This document shows, piece by piece, positions 34,982 through 45,233 of a stretch of DNA of 64,000 nt. The notes beneath the pieces are model-generated. The model was not told the origin of the DNA. It made no database searches and saw only the letters and a list, made by a program, of their open reading frames with translations. Source of the DNA: JAQUTK01 sp963677415 (GTDB taxonomy: Bacteria; Bacteroidota; Bacteroidia; Bacteroidales; JAQUTK01); contig CAXXFJ010000044.1 of the NCBI GenBank assembly GCA_963677415.2, positions 1 through 64,000 of the forward strand. Reading direction: 5' to 3'. Position 1 is the stretch's first letter. Each line of letters starts with the position of its first letter. Made by a program: the position numbers and the translations under genes.

Positions 34982-35719
34982 TTATTGAATAGTGAATGAA
35001 TATCTTTTGAATATCTCACGCGCATGCTCCAGTCTTTCTTTCGAAAGAGGTTCCAGGTCGGCTAAAGGATAAGGAATATCAAGTTGTTCGTACTTGTGAA
35101 TCCCCATCCGGTGATAGGGGAGCAGCTCTATTTTTTCGATTACTTTATAAGGTTGCAGGAACTGTGCCAAAGCCTCTAACCGCTCATCAGTGTCTGTCAG
35201 TCCGGGCACAATGACATGGCGGATCCATGTCGGTTTACCTTTTTCTTCGAGGTAATCAAGAAACTTAAGAGCGTTGTCTCTTTCCACTCCAGTCAGCGTG
35301 ATATGAAGATCGGGGTCAAGGGTCTTTATGTCAAGAAGGATCAGATCTGTCACATTCAATACCTCTTTTATCTTTTCAGATAAGAGATAACCGGATGTGT
35401 CTAGTGCAGTATGAAGCCCCTCTTTTTGACACAAAGAGAAAAAGGCTTTCAGAAAATCAGGTTGCAGTAGCGGTTCTCCTCCGGTCGCAGTGACACCTCC
35501 TTTGCGCAGGAAACTTTTATAGCGAAGTACTTCTGTCAGTAGTTCATCCAATTCATAAGCATACTTTGGCTTCGCGGAGATCTCCCATGTGTCCGGGTTG
35601 TGACAATACTGACAACGGAGGGGACATCCCTGAAAGAATACGACGAACCGGATGCCCGGTCCGTCGACTGTGCCAAAACTCTCTAAGGAATGGATCTTTC
35701 CTGAAGAAATAGACAACAT
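34982..35719 (-). CDS. pflA: Pyruvate formate-lyase-activating enzyme
   Basis: A 245-residue radical SAM enzyme that makes the glycyl radical on PflB under anaerobic conditions. The cluster motif is GCPLRCQYCHNPD (C32, C36, C39). TGGEPLLQ, IRHVIVPGLTD and the C-terminal LLPYHRMGIHKYE are also typical. It starts 4 bases after the pflB stop. Confidence 0.94.
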   Translation of the reverse strand: MLSISSGKIHSLESFGTVDGPGIRFVVFFQGCPLRCQYCHNPDTWEISAKPKYAYELDELLTEVLRYKSFLRKGGVTATGGEPLLQPDFLKAFFSLCQKEGLHTALDTSGYLLSEKIKEVLNVTDLILLDIKTLDPDLHITLTGVERDNALKFLDYLEEKGKPTWIRHVIVPGLTDTDERLEALAQFLQPYKVIEKIELLPYHRMGIHKYEQLDIPYPLADLEPLSKERLEHAREIFKRYSFTIQ

Positions 35720-35723
35720 TTTA

Positions 35724-37963
35724 TTACAATTCTTTATTAATAGTTCTGGAGATCACATCCAATTGCTGTTCGCGAGTCAGTTTGACAAAGTTGACAGCAT
35801 ATCCGGAAACACGGATCGTGAGCTGAGGATATTCTTCAGGATGTTCCATCGCTTCAAGCAACAACTGTTTGTCAAATACATTGACATTGAGGTGTTGCCC
35901 ACCACTAGGAGTGAAGTAACCATCCAGTAAGTTTATCAGATTCTCAATCCTGCAATCCATATTTTTCCCGAGCGCATTAGGTGCAATTGCAAAGGTATAA
36001 GAAATTCCATCGTGTGCATGGTGAAACGGCAACTTTGATACAGATGAAAGTGCAGCAATAGCTCCTTTCATATCACGCCCGTTCATCGGATTAGCTCCCG
36101 GCGCAAACGGTGCCCCAGCCGGACGGCCATCAGGTGTGGCACCGGTTTTCTTACCATAAACTACATTTGATGTAATAGTAAGGATTGATTGTGTTGGTCT
36201 GCCATGACGATACGTCTCGTGCTGACGAAGGAACTCCATAAATTTCTCTGTGATTTCAACGGCAAGGATATCGGTACGATCGTCATTGTTTCCAAAAGGC
36301 ACATATTCTCCTTCAACTTTAAAGTCAATAGCCAAGCCACGTTCATCGCGTATGACTTTCACTTTAGCGTCGCGTATAGCTGCCAGGGAATCAGCAACAA
36401 TAGAAAGTCCGGCAATACCGGTAGCGCGGATTCTCTCCACCTCTCCGTCATGCAATGCCATTTCAAATGCCTCATATGCATACTTGTCATGCATATAATG
36501 AATCATCTTCAACGCATTCACATATACTCTTGCCAACCAGCGCATCATCTGTTCGTATTTCTGCATTACTTCGGCATAATCCAGATATTCGCTTGTAATG
36601 GGTGCGTAGATGGGTGATACTTGTGCGCCTGAACGTTCATCACGTCCACCGTTGATTGCATATAGCAGACATTTTGCCAGATTGGCACGAGCACCGAAGA
36701 ACTGCATCTGCTTACCGATCTTCATTGGAGAGACACAACAAGCAATTGCATAGTCATCACCGTAGTCTGCACGCATCAGGTCATCATTCTCATATTGAAT
36801 AGCAGAAGTATCAATTGAAACTTTTGCACAGAACTTTTTCCAGTTCTCAGGAGCATTAGCAAACCAAAGGACTGTCAAGTTTGGTTCTGGAGCCGGCCCT
36901 AGATTGTATAATGTGTGCAGGTAACGGAAAGATGTTTTGGTTACCATTGAACGTCCATCAACACCTTGACCGCCCAATGATTCGGTCACCCAAATTGGAT
37001 CGCCGGAAAATAGGTCATTGTATTCCGGAGTACGGAGGAAACGAACGATACGTAATTTGATGATCATTTGATCAACTAATTCCTGAGCTTCTTCCTCTGT
37101 CATTCGACCTTCACGGATATCTTTTTCTAAATAAATATCAAGGAAAGTAGAAGTACGTCCGATAGACATAGCAGCACCGTCCTGATCCTTTACGGCAGCA
37201 AGGTAAGCCAGATACACAAACTGAACAGCCTCTTTTGCATTCTGTGCGGGACGAGTCACGTCAATATCATAACAGGCACACATTTTTTCGAATGCTTTTA
37301 GTGCTTTGATCTGTTCGCTGGTCTCTTCACGCTGACGAATTATTTCTTCTGTGATCTCCAGAATATCCAGACGCTTTAGGAAGTTTTGTTTGTCGGCTAT
37401 CAAGATTGTAGTACCATAAAGTGCCACACGACGATAATCCCCGATGATTCGGCCTCGTCCATACGCATCAGGAAGCCCTGTGATGATAGCAGACTTGCGC
37501 ACGGCAACCATATCATCGGTATAAACAGAGAAAACACCTTCATTGTGAGTCTTTCTGTATTTAGTAAAGATTAGCTTGGTCATTGGATCCAGTTCGTATC
37601 CATAAGCAGTTAAACTCGTTTCAACCATGCGAATACCGCCATTAGGAAATATGCCTCTCTTTAGTGGAGCATCTGTCTGCAGACCCACAATTGTCTCATT
37701 CTCTTGGTCTATATACCCCGCTCCGTAAGTGTCAATGCTCTGAGGAAGTTTTGTCTCTGCATCGTAAACTCCTTTCTCTCTTTCAACCTTAAACATTTCA
37801 GTAAGTTTGTTCCATACCTTTTTCGTTTTGGCTGAAGATGCCACTAAAAAGAGTCGTCTCCATCATACGGGATGTAGTTGTTTTGGATAAAGTCTCTTAC
37901 GTTGATTTCTCTTTTCCAGTTTTCTCCTTTGAATTGATTCCAGTACTCGTTAGCGAATTTCAT
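35724..37963 (-). CDS. pflB: Formate C-acetyltransferase (pyruvate formate-lyase), frameshift near N-terminus
   Basis: PflB splits pyruvate with CoA into acetyl-CoA and formate. The active-site cysteines are in AIACCVSPMKIG and the radical glycine is in RVSGYAV near the C-terminus. The uninterrupted frame is 706 residues from a GTG at 37844, about 40 short of the family length. The missing N-terminus lies directly upstream in another frame: MKFANEYWNQFKGENWKREI, NVRDFIQNNYIPYDGDDSF from 37963, ending at TAG 37846-37844. Adding one T to the run of five T before that TAG joins DDSF to LVASSAKTKKVW, the usual family sequence. Either a sequence error or a real frameshift; the former seems likelier for a central enzyme. 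Confidence 0.92.
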
Positions 37964-38042
37964 AATAGCCTATATGTTTGAATATTAATATTATACGACC
38001 TTTTTTTGAGGCGTAGACATTGTTTCCTATTGAATTGGACTG

Positions 38043-38050
38043 CAAAGGTA
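38043..38050 (-). promoter_or_regulatory. Putative -7 box (TACCTTTG) of pflB operon
   Basis: TACCTTTG on the minus strand, 80 bases before the full-length pflB start; TTTT lies at the -33 position. Confidence 0.45.
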
Positions 38051-38133
38051 GTCATTATTATTATGTTGTAAAACATATATCTAAAAAATAAACAGAAATA
38101 TTTGAGGGAGAATATTCTTCCCATCTATAAAGT

Positions 38134-38178
38134 GAACAGCCCACTTCCTGATATTCAAATCAGGAAGTGGGCTGTTCA
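38134..38178 (-). terminator. Terminator after DUF1080 gene
   Basis: A hairpin with stem GAACAGCCCACTTCCTGA/TCAGGAAGTGGGCTGTTC and a 9-base loop, 43 bases past the DUF1080 stop and before the pflB promoter. Confidence 0.8.
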
Positions 38179-38220
38179 TTGAGTTCGTTATATTAAGAAA
38201 GAACGAGTCTTTTTCTTATA

Positions 38221-39510
38221 TCAGAGGGTCTTTATGATTAAGTTTCGCCAGCAAACTTTGATCCCTCCACCGTCATGGATTTGCAAAGCTATGCGTCCTT
38301 GTCCGGCACCTATCTTGGCATCCCTGATATTGACCATCTCAATGCCATTCAACCATGTAATCACATGATCACCTTCAATTTTAATCCGCATTTTGTTCCA
38401 ATCTCCGACTTTCAGGATATTCTCTTTCTCATCAGGTATCTGTATTAGCCAGCCTCTTCCGTATGATTCATAAATACCACCCGTGTCATTGCCTTTCGGT
38501 GCCACTTCCACCTGCCAGCCTTCCACTTTGGCTACTGGTTCGACGATAGAACGGATAAATACTCCGGAGTTACCGTTAGATTCTTGTTTGAATTCAACCG
38601 AAAGATCGAAATCATTGTAGTATTTTTGTGTAGCGAAATACCCGTATTGTTTGTTCGGGCCACTTTCGCATACTAACAATCCATCTTTTACATACCACAG
38701 TTCAGAGCCATAAGCTTCCCATCCTTTGAGGTCTTTTCCATTAAAGAGGTTCTCTGTTTTGTTTTTTCGGGGCAGTTCCTTGATCTTTACATTACGAAAC
38801 CATGCCGGATATCCATGGTCTTGCAGGCAGATTTGTCCTTTGCGAGCCAGTCCATATTCAGGAGCGGTATTCCACTTTCCACTGTTTTTACGAGCAAACC
38901 AGTCTTCGGTCCAAGCCTCAAACTCTATTGTTTTGACTCCATTCATATAATACTCTACATGTCCGTTGTCAAATACAATTTTAGAAGTATTCCATTCACC
39001 AGCCGGGTTTACCTTCTGTTTTTTCAGGTCTGGCAGATACATTGCATAATCCACTCCACATTTCTGCCACTCTTCCAGTTTGCCATCCCAGTTGACATCA
39101 TCAATAAGCTGATATTCCGGTCCGGTTACATAAGGTACAGAATATTGCGGACGTTCTACCACATGGTAAAGCATCCCGCTGTTTCCACCTTTTGAGATCT
39201 TCCAATCCCAGGTCAGAATGAAATTCTCATATTGTTTATTTGTCACGATGTACCCGTTGGCATCGTTTCCGCCACCTTCTGCACAGATCATTCCTTGCTG
39301 CACCATCCAAGGTCCTGTAACTGAAGTGCCCTTATAGTCTCTCCATCCGTCCAATGACTTACCGTCAAAGAGGAGTTGCCATCCTTGTTGTATTTCTTTT
39401 GAAGTTAAGGTGTTATTCTCATTTTGGGCATTCAAACCAATTAAAGAGGTGGTGAGAAGAGCAAAACATAGAAGGAACGCTCTGAGTAGGAAAAGTTTTT
39501 TCATTTTCAT
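38221..39510 (-). CDS. Secreted protein with two DUF1080 (3-keto-disaccharide hydrolase) domains
   Basis: A 429-residue exported protein (signal peptide to about residue 28). Two DUF1080 domains are visible, about 40-235 (GWQLLFDGKSLDGWRDYKG ... GYPAWFRNVKIKEL) and 240-428 (NLFNGKDLKGWEAYG ... GGGIKVCWRNLIIKTL). This concanavalin-like fold has been assigned to hydrolysis of 3-keto-glycosides, an unusual route of sugar breakdown in Bacteroidetes. No 3-dehydrogenase (GFO/IDH) gene is next to it here. The gene stands alone. Confidence 0.87.
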   Translation of the reverse strand: MKMKKLFLLRAFLLCFALLTTSLIGLNAQNENNTLTSKEIQQGWQLLFDGKSLDGWRDYKGTSVTGPWMVQQGMICAEGGGNDANGYIVTNKQYENFILTWDWKISKGGNSGMLYHVVERPQYSVPYVTGPEYQLIDDVNWDGKLEEWQKCGVDYAMYLPDLKKQKVNPAGEWNTSKIVFDNGHVEYYMNGVKTIEFEAWTEDWFARKNSGKWNTAPEYGLARKGQICLQDHGYPAWFRNVKIKELPRKNKTENLFNGKDLKGWEAYGSELWYVKDGLLVCESGPNKQYGYFATQKYYNDFDLSVEFKQESNGNSGVFIRSIVEPVAKVEGWQVEVAPKGNDTGGIYESYGRGWLIQIPDEKENILKVGDWNKMRIKIEGDHVITWLNGIEMVNIRDAKIGAGQGRIALQIHDGGGIKVCWRNLIIKTL

Positions 39511-39541
39511 AGTTGTTTATATTAGTGTATGATTAATCTCT

Positions 39542-40024
39542 TTATAACGAAAGTGAGGAAGCGTTGAATCCCAATGGAAGTAACGTCTCTATACCTTGAA
39601 TCTTGTAGACTTCAGTAGCACTTGCCAGAAGCATAGTTATCGGACAGTGAGTGCGCAATTCGACCTCTTTCATCACTTGACGACACTCTCCACAAGGGGT
39701 GCAAATCTCTTTTGTCCATTTTCCACCAATTTGTGCGATGATGCTTACACATTCAATAGGGTCGTCAGGAAACAAAGACATGGCATGATTAATAGCTACC
39801 CGTTCGGCGCAGAGTCCGGCCGTGTAAGCAGCGTTTTCCTGATTGTTGCCGGTGATGATGGAACCCGATTTCAGACGGACCGCACAGCCCACCTGATAGT
39901 GAGAGTAAGGGGCATATGCCGAAGTAGATGCTTTTTTTGCAGCTTCAAGTAATAAATTATCCTCCTCAGATAGCTCTTCCAATTGGTAAACTTCTATCTT
40001 TGCAGTCAAAATCATTTCTTTCAT
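39542..40024 (-). CDS. cdd: Cytidine deaminase
   Basis: A 160-residue zinc enzyme of pyrimidine salvage, converting (deoxy)cytidine to (deoxy)uridine. The zinc motifs are CAERVAI (Cys and catalytic Glu) and PCGECRQ; SHYQVGCAVRLKSG and NQENAAYTAGL are also typical. The start at 40024 (MKEMILTAKIEVYQL) fits the -7 box at 40052; an upstream ATG at 40054 would lie inside that box. Confidence 0.92.
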   Translation of the reverse strand: MKEMILTAKIEVYQLEELSEEDNLLLEAAKKASTSAYAPYSHYQVGCAVRLKSGSIITGNNQENAAYTAGLCAERVAINHAMSLFPDDPIECVSIIAQIGGKWTKEICTPCGECRQVMKEVELRTHCPITMLLASATEVYKIQGIETLLPLGFNASSLSL

Positions 40025-40051
40025 AGAGAAAGGAATATTAGATGTTTGGTG

Positions 40052-40059
40052 CAAAAATA
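40052..40059 (-). promoter_or_regulatory. Putative -7 box (TATTTTTG) of cdd
   Basis: TATTTTTG occurs twice in tandem on the minus strand (40052-40059 and 40060-40067), 28-35 bases before the cdd start. Confidence 0.4.
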
Positions 40060-40107
40060 CAAAAATAGTTGATTCGAACTGCGAAAGCAGTGAACTTTTA
40101 AAATATT

Positions 40108-40995
40108 ATGAAACACAAATTACTTTCCTATCTGTTGATCACATTTGTCACGGTGCAGTTCACTCAGGCAGCTCCATCTAATAATGTGTATGATACTTAT
40201 ACAAAAAAACATGCACCGATGGCGCAGGATCAGATGAAGAGGTACAAGATACCAGCCAGCATTACCTTGGCGCAAGCATTGTTGGAATCCGGAGCTGGCC
40301 GTGGACGCCTGGCTACGATAGCTAACAATCATTTTGGGATCAAATGTCATGATTGGAAAGGTGCAAGTATTTTGCAAACCGATGATGCCGAAAATGAGTG
40401 TTTTCGAAAATATAACGATGCTTCAGATTCTTTCGAAGATCACTCACTCTTCTTGACCCGTGGACCCAGATACAGAGGACTTTTCGATCTGGATATCCGT
40501 GACTATAAAGGTTGGGCGAAAGGACTCCAGCGTTCCGGATATGCAACCGATCCGGGATATGCCAATAAACTAATTAAGCTCATCGAGGATTATCAGTTGT
40601 ACAAATATGATACTTTTAAGAAGGGTCGTGTAACCACTGTTAGTGCGTCCACTTTTAGTCACGATGTGTATCGTTCGAATGGTATTATTTATGTGATTGC
40701 TCGAAGGGGAGACACATTTGAATCTATTGCAAAGGAGTTTGATTTCAACAAAAAGAGGTTAGCTGACTACAATGAATTACCCTATGAAGCCCCTCTTTCC
40801 GCAGGTGATGTGGTCTATCTGGAAAAGAAACAAAAGAAAGCTACTGAGAAGTTTCCTGCTCATGAGATCCAGACTGGTGAATCTATGCACAGTATCTCTC
40901 AGATGTATGGTATTCAGATGAAGTATCTGTATAAGATAAATAAAAAAGATAAGGAGTATATCCCCATGGAAGGTGATGTGCTTCGGTTAAGGTAA
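40108..40995 (+). CDS. N-acetylglucosaminidase with two LysM domains
   Basis: A 295-residue exported peptidoglycan hydrolase (signal peptide MKHKLLSYLLITFVTVQFTQA). The glucosaminidase domain covers about 30-170, with catalytic Glu in LAQALLESGAGRGRLA, then NNHFGIKCHDWKG and GWAKGLQRSGYATDPGYANKLIKLI. Two LysM modules follow (about 190-235, 250-294). It overlaps the convergent GH43 gene by 9 bases. Confidence 0.9.
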   Translation: MKHKLLSYLLITFVTVQFTQAAPSNNVYDTYTKKHAPMAQDQMKRYKIPASITLAQALLESGAGRGRLATIANNHFGIKCHDWKGASILQTDDAENECFRKYNDASDSFEDHSLFLTRGPRYRGLFDLDIRDYKGWAKGLQRSGYATDPGYANKLIKLIEDYQLYKYDTFKKGRVTTVSASTFSHDVYRSNGIIYVIARRGDTFESIAKEFDFNKKRLADYNELPYEAPLSAGDVVYLEKKQKKATEKFPAHEIQTGESMHSISQMYGIQMKYLYKINKKDKEYIPMEGDVLRLR

Positions 40996-42027
40996 GTTGT
41001 CCTCAACTACCGGCCAACCATCGCCATCCCATGTGAGTGGCGTGATGATGAGCAGCGAACGCCCGTTGTTTTTGGCATCATAGCCGTGGCAAACCATGTA
41101 ATCAGTTCCGTCAAAAGTGTAAACCGCATTGTGGCCAACAGCACTCCACTTCTCATTACCTTTCATGACGATTGTAGCACCACCATTCACCAACGCCTTG
41201 CCTTCCTTATCCAGATACGGGCCCGTTATGCTTTCCGAACGCCCAACGGCTACTTTGTACGTACTTTTCAGACCACGACAGCAGTAATCAAGCGATACAA
41301 AGAGGTAAAAGAAGTTTCCATGTCTGAATACAAAGGGGGCTTCGATAGCTCCATCGCCCGGGTCTTTCTCATCAAGTCCAAACGTGCGCACCTGACGTGC
41401 TGCAGTGTGCCATTCCTGAGGTTCGGCGAGTTTCGTTAGCGTAGTGTCCAGTTTAACCATTTTAATTCCTCCCCAGAATGAACCGAAAAAGAGCCACGGA
41501 GTTCCCTGTTCATCGAAGATTACATTGGGGTCAATCGTATTGAAAAGGTCGCGTCCCGGCACGGAGGCAACCACTTTCCCCTGATCCGTCCACTTATATT
41601 GCGGACTATTCGGATCCAGCGTTTTGTTGGTAGTCACACCGATTGCCGAACTGTTTTTACCGAAGGAAGAACAAGAATAATAAAGATAAAACATACCGTC
41701 GTGAAAGAGGATATCAGGTGCCCAGGTGTGACCTTTGTAGCCGGGCACTTCATCGATTGCCCATTGTGGTATCGGATTGAGTACATCCGGACAGCGACGC
41801 CAAGTTTTCATGTCTTTCGATGACCAGGAGGAGATGCCTCTACCGGTCATGAACAGATAATAGGTATTCCCTTCCTTGATCATTACAGGATCATGCGCAC
41901 CCAGCATCTCAATAGATATCTCTTTTTGATCATTCCTGCCAGGTTGAGCAACCACTGGAACAATCACAATGATGGATAGTATTAGAGACAAGAAAGAGTC
42001 ACTAAACAAACGTGTTTGAGTATTCAT
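40987..42027 (-). CDS. Secreted GH43-family arabinanase-like hydrolase
   Basis: A 346-residue exported protein (signal peptide to about residue 27). The five-bladed propeller of GH43 has its three acids in GAHDPVM (general base Asp), TIDPNVIF (pKa-modulating Asp) and GAIEAPFVF (general acid Glu). The overall pattern (WAPDILFHDGMFYLYYSCSSFG, VGHNAVYTFDG) resembles endo-1,5-alpha-L-arabinanases. Substrate is inferred. Confidence 0.88.
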   Translation of the reverse strand: MNTQTRLFSDSFLSLILSIIVIVPVVAQPGRNDQKEISIEMLGAHDPVMIKEGNTYYLFMTGRGISSWSSKDMKTWRRCPDVLNPIPQWAIDEVPGYKGHTWAPDILFHDGMFYLYYSCSSFGKNSSAIGVTTNKTLDPNSPQYKWTDQGKVVASVPGRDLFNTIDPNVIFDEQGTPWLFFGSFWGGIKMVKLDTTLTKLAEPQEWHTAARQVRTFGLDEKDPGDGAIEAPFVFRHGNFFYLFVSLDYCCRGLKSTYKVAVGRSESITGPYLDKEGKALVNGGATIVMKGNEKWSAVGHNAVYTFDGTDYMVCHGYDAKNNGRSLLIITPLTWDGDGWPVVEDNLP

Positions 42028-42057
42028 GTTTTTGAGTTTGAGCAGTTAATGAGTTGC

Positions 42058-42065
42058 CAAAAGTA
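42058..42065 (-). promoter_or_regulatory. Putative -7 box (TACTTTTG) of GH43 gene
   Basis: TACTTTTG on the minus strand, 31 bases before the start at 42027. Confidence 0.4.
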
Positions 42066-42117
42066 TGTTTTTTTTATCAGAGTTTGAATAAAACTTTATG
42101 GAACCATCGCTTTTATT

Positions 42118-42125
42118 TATCTTTG
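42118..42125 (+). promoter_or_regulatory. Putative -7 box (TATCTTTG) of porin gene
   Basis: TATCTTTG ends 7 bases before the ATG at 42133. If used, the transcript would be leaderless or nearly so. Confidence 0.4.
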
Positions 42126-42132
42126 CCGCCAA

Positions 42133-44229
42133 ATGAGACGAATCCTCCTCTTTCATATCCTGCAAATACTCGCAGTCGTAGCTGTATTTGGCCAGTCCGA
42201 AACACCGGAGTTGCCCTCCCGTGCGAATGATTTATCGCCTGTTGGTGTCACCTCCCCTTCTGCCGACTCACTCCCGGTCAATAATAAAAGCTCTGTTGAT
42301 TCGCTCTTTCAGGCAAAGAAAGCCTTTGCTGATTCGCTTTCCGCATTGTTGCCAAAAACAGCTAAGAGAATCGATGTTGTCAGTGATACTATGAGCAATA
42401 AGGGACCTCATGCCTTTGCCTGGCAGATTGAAGAGCGCTTTGGGCGTCAGACATCTGTTGCTGTAGATACCCTGGATCTTAACTTTCAGAATGAGCGTTT
42501 GGTTGAATCCAAAGATGTGGCAGTCAATTTTCTCGGCACTGTAGGAAGCCCTGCTGAAACCAAGATCTGGTTTAATAGAAAAGAAACGACACCATTTCTA
42601 TTTGCTCATCCCTATGAGCTCTATCTTTTACGTCCCGGCAATTTAAATTACCTCAACACCAAATCTCCTTTCACGATGATAAAATACCATCGTGACATGA
42701 ATAAGCAGGATGGAGAGGAACTTTTGAACGCTCTTTTTTCAATAAACGTAAATAAGAATCTGGCCTTCGGCGTTCAATATGATCTTATCTACGGTCGTGG
42801 TTACTACGATGCTCAATCAACGAATCACGATCAGTTTGTTGCTTTTGCAAGCTATATCACGGATACATACAAGGCACACTTGTACATTGGAACCCGCTCA
42901 TTCCTGAACTATGAAAATGGAGGAATCACTGACGACCGATATATCACCAGTCCGCAAGAGATGTCAGGTGGTAAAAGAGCATTTGAACCGAAAAACATTC
43001 CGGTAAATATGACTGATGCCTGGGTGCGTCTCTACGGCAATGTCGCATACCTCAATCATCAGTACAATGTAGGCTTTTACAAGATGGATGAAGACTCGCT
43101 CGTTAAAGAATTCATTCCGGTCACCTCGTTCATTCACACATTAAAGTATGAAAGCTTTAATCGCCGGTATCTGAATAAAAGTGTCCCTTCAGATTTCTAC
43201 CAGAATATCTACCTGGATTCTTTACAATCAGACGACAAAACACAATACCATTCTTTCAAGAACACCTTTGCCATCTCCTTGAATGAGGGATTCAATAAAT
43301 ATTCCCCTTTCGGACTGACCGCGTTTTTGGAGCATGACATGCGTAGCTATTCAATGATGGACAGTACCATTGCAGGCAATAAAGCGGAAAGCATGTTTGC
43401 CACTACCATCGGAGCCGAACTGGCACGACGTAAAAAGGGGCTCTTCACCTTTGACGTACTAGGTGAGATGGGTGTAGCTGGAGAAGAGCTTGGTCGTGTC
43501 AAACTCGAAGGACATCTTGTCACTACCTTTCGTCTTGGTCGCGACACCGTTCAGATGATGGCCTATGGATCGCTTAAGAATCTGACCCCCGAGTATTATC
43601 AGGAGCACTATCACTCCAACCATTTCTATTGGGACAATAGCTTGAAGAAAGAGCAGCAGGTGCATTTTGGAGGCACATTCTCTTTACCTAATCGTGGCAC
43701 AGAACTGAAAGTGGATGTGGAAAATCTTACCAATCATATCTATTTCAACAGCAGTGCGCTTCCCGATCAATACAGCAATAATGTGCAGGTTGTAGCTGCT
43801 CAGCTCAATCAGAACTTCAGAGTAGGTATCCTGCATTTAGATAATTCCGTGGTCTATCAGAAGAGCTCCAATGAATCAGTTGTTCCGGTGCCGGAGATCA
43901 GTCTGTATCATAACATCTATCTTCAATCCAGAGCATTCAATAAGGTACTAGCTATACAGATAGGTGCTGATGTGCGTTATCATACCAAGTACTATGTGCC
44001 ATCCTATATGCCTGCTACCGGACAGTTTTACAATCAAGATCTGATGGAGACCGGTAATTATCCGATGGTGAATGTATATGCCAATCTTCATTTGAAAAAC
44101 ATGCGTTTCTATATGATGGCTTATCACATCAACAGTTCGGTAGGAAGTGCCGATTACTTTATTCAACCACATTATCCGATGAACCCATTCCATTTTAAGT
44201 TTGGATTGGGATGGAACTTCAACGATTAA
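42133..44229 (+). CDS. Putative porin (Porin_10 family)
   Basis: A 698-residue exported protein (signal peptide MRRILLFHILQILAVVAVFGQ). A Ser/Lys-rich linker (about 22-100) precedes a large beta-barrel with many amphipathic strands (ALFSINVNKNLAFGVQYDLIYGRGYY, FASYITDTYKAHLYIGTRSFLNYENGG) and a final strand ending FKFGLGWNFND. This is the pattern of the Bacteroidetes Porin_10 group. The substrate is unknown. Its end overlaps the convergent DUF4435 gene by 4 bases. Confidence 0.85.
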   Translation: MRRILLFHILQILAVVAVFGQSETPELPSRANDLSPVGVTSPSADSLPVNNKSSVDSLFQAKKAFADSLSALLPKTAKRIDVVSDTMSNKGPHAFAWQIEERFGRQTSVAVDTLDLNFQNERLVESKDVAVNFLGTVGSPAETKIWFNRKETTPFLFAHPYELYLLRPGNLNYLNTKSPFTMIKYHRDMNKQDGEELLNALFSINVNKNLAFGVQYDLIYGRGYYDAQSTNHDQFVAFASYITDTYKAHLYIGTRSFLNYENGGITDDRYITSPQEMSGGKRAFEPKNIPVNMTDAWVRLYGNVAYLNHQYNVGFYKMDEDSLVKEFIPVTSFIHTLKYESFNRRYLNKSVPSDFYQNIYLDSLQSDDKTQYHSFKNTFAISLNEGFNKYSPFGLTAFLEHDMRSYSMMDSTIAGNKAESMFATTIGAELARRKKGLFTFDVLGEMGVAGEELGRVKLEGHLVTTFRLGRDTVQMMAYGSLKNLTPEYYQEHYHSNHFYWDNSLKKEQQVHFGGTFSLPNRGTELKVDVENLTNHIYFNSSALPDQYSNNVQVVAAQLNQNFRVGILHLDNSVVYQKSSNESVVPVPEISLYHNIYLQSRAFNKVLAIQIGADVRYHTKYYVPSYMPATGQFYNQDLMETGNYPMVNVYANLHLKNMRFYMMAYHINSSVGSADYFIQPHYPMNPFHFKFGLGWNFND

Positions 44230-45233
44230 TCCTCTCTTCTCTTCGAGTGTTTAGACACAGGCTTCTTGTTTTGAAAGAAGAGTTTGATGTCATCTTCAAT
44301 CCAATTGATCTCAGGGTAAGAAGAGTAGCGCAGATTATCAACCAATCCCCGTTTGATGGAATAAGTAGAGTCAAAGAGATCGTTGATCTCTTCCTTGTTG
44401 TCCAGCTCTTCCTTCTCTTCATTCAAGAGACTTGCACATATATCACGTCCCAATCTACACAATGAGTCAAAGATATTATGCCCTCTTATAAATAGGTAGG
44501 TACGTTCAGGAAGTAGTCCGATACTCTTGTAACGTTCCTTCAAGGGTTCCAGATCTACCTCCGGAAATTCCTTCTGCAGAGACTCAACCTTCGCCTTTGT
44601 TTTCTGTTCAAGTCGTTTCAGTTCCTTCTCCACATACCCTCCAACCTCAAAAGTGATATGTCCGGAAAAGAGTGATAGCATCGTGCGGAACTCCAGTTGG
44701 GTGAATACCGAGTCATCGATTTCCTGAAAATAGAGATGCCAGATAAACGGTTCATACAAGGCGCGCGAATAACGATCAATGAGATTGCTGAAATTCACTT
44801 CTTGATTCTCTTTCCCGCAGACTCTCAAAATAACCTCATCCAGTCCTTCCGGCACACAATGGTGATTCTCGAACGAGTAAGTATAAGTTTGGAAAATAAA
44901 ATGAGCAACATCAATATCCGGTCGACCTTCAAGCCTTCTGTAATCGCTGTCGATACAGATGATGAACTGTTCATCCAGATACTCTCTGAAGTTGAGGCAG
45001 TGACCTACCCCGGTAGTATGGTTTCCTTGCGGACTTTTGGAATAAGTAAAATACAATATTCTCCTGTCAGGTGCATATTTCTTAAAGAGTCGCCCCCAGA
45101 AATACTCATCATCGCTCGCCTCCAGATGAGCAGCGCAGTCATAGCGAAGCATCCGGACCTGCCCTTTGATGTTCTCTGCCAGCTGTTGGTAAAACCGTTC
45201 TTTGTGATATAAGGGACGTTTCATGTCAGTCAT
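44226..45233 (-). CDS. DUF4435 (TOPRIM-like) protein, AriB-like
   Basis: A 335-residue soluble protein. The N-terminal TOPRIM-like core shows LEASDDEYFW (E38, D42) and FIICIDSDYRR (D95, D97), the acidic residues expected to bind metal. The C-terminal half is helical and charged. DUF4435 is the nuclease AriB in PARIS anti-phage systems, where it is held by the ATPase AriA until phage anti-restriction proteins trigger release. The start overlaps the stop of the upstream ATPase (ATGACTGA), so they are translationally coupled. Assignment to PARIS is an inference from this pairing; a housekeeping role cannot be excluded. Confidence 0.78.
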   Translation of the reverse strand: MTDMKRPLYHKERFYQQLAENIKGQVRMLRYDCAAHLEASDDEYFWGRLFKKYAPDRRILYFTYSKSPQGNHTTGVGHCLNFREYLDEQFIICIDSDYRRLEGRPDIDVAHFIFQTYTYSFENHHCVPEGLDEVILRVCGKENQEVNFSNLIDRYSRALYEPFIWHLYFQEIDDSVFTQLEFRTMLSLFSGHITFEVGGYVEKELKRLEQKTKAKVESLQKEFPEVDLEPLKERYKSIGLLPERTYLFIRGHNIFDSLCRLGRDICASLLNEEKEELDNKEEINDLFDSTYSIKRGLVDNLRYSSYPEINWIEDDIKLFFQNKKPVSKHSKRRED

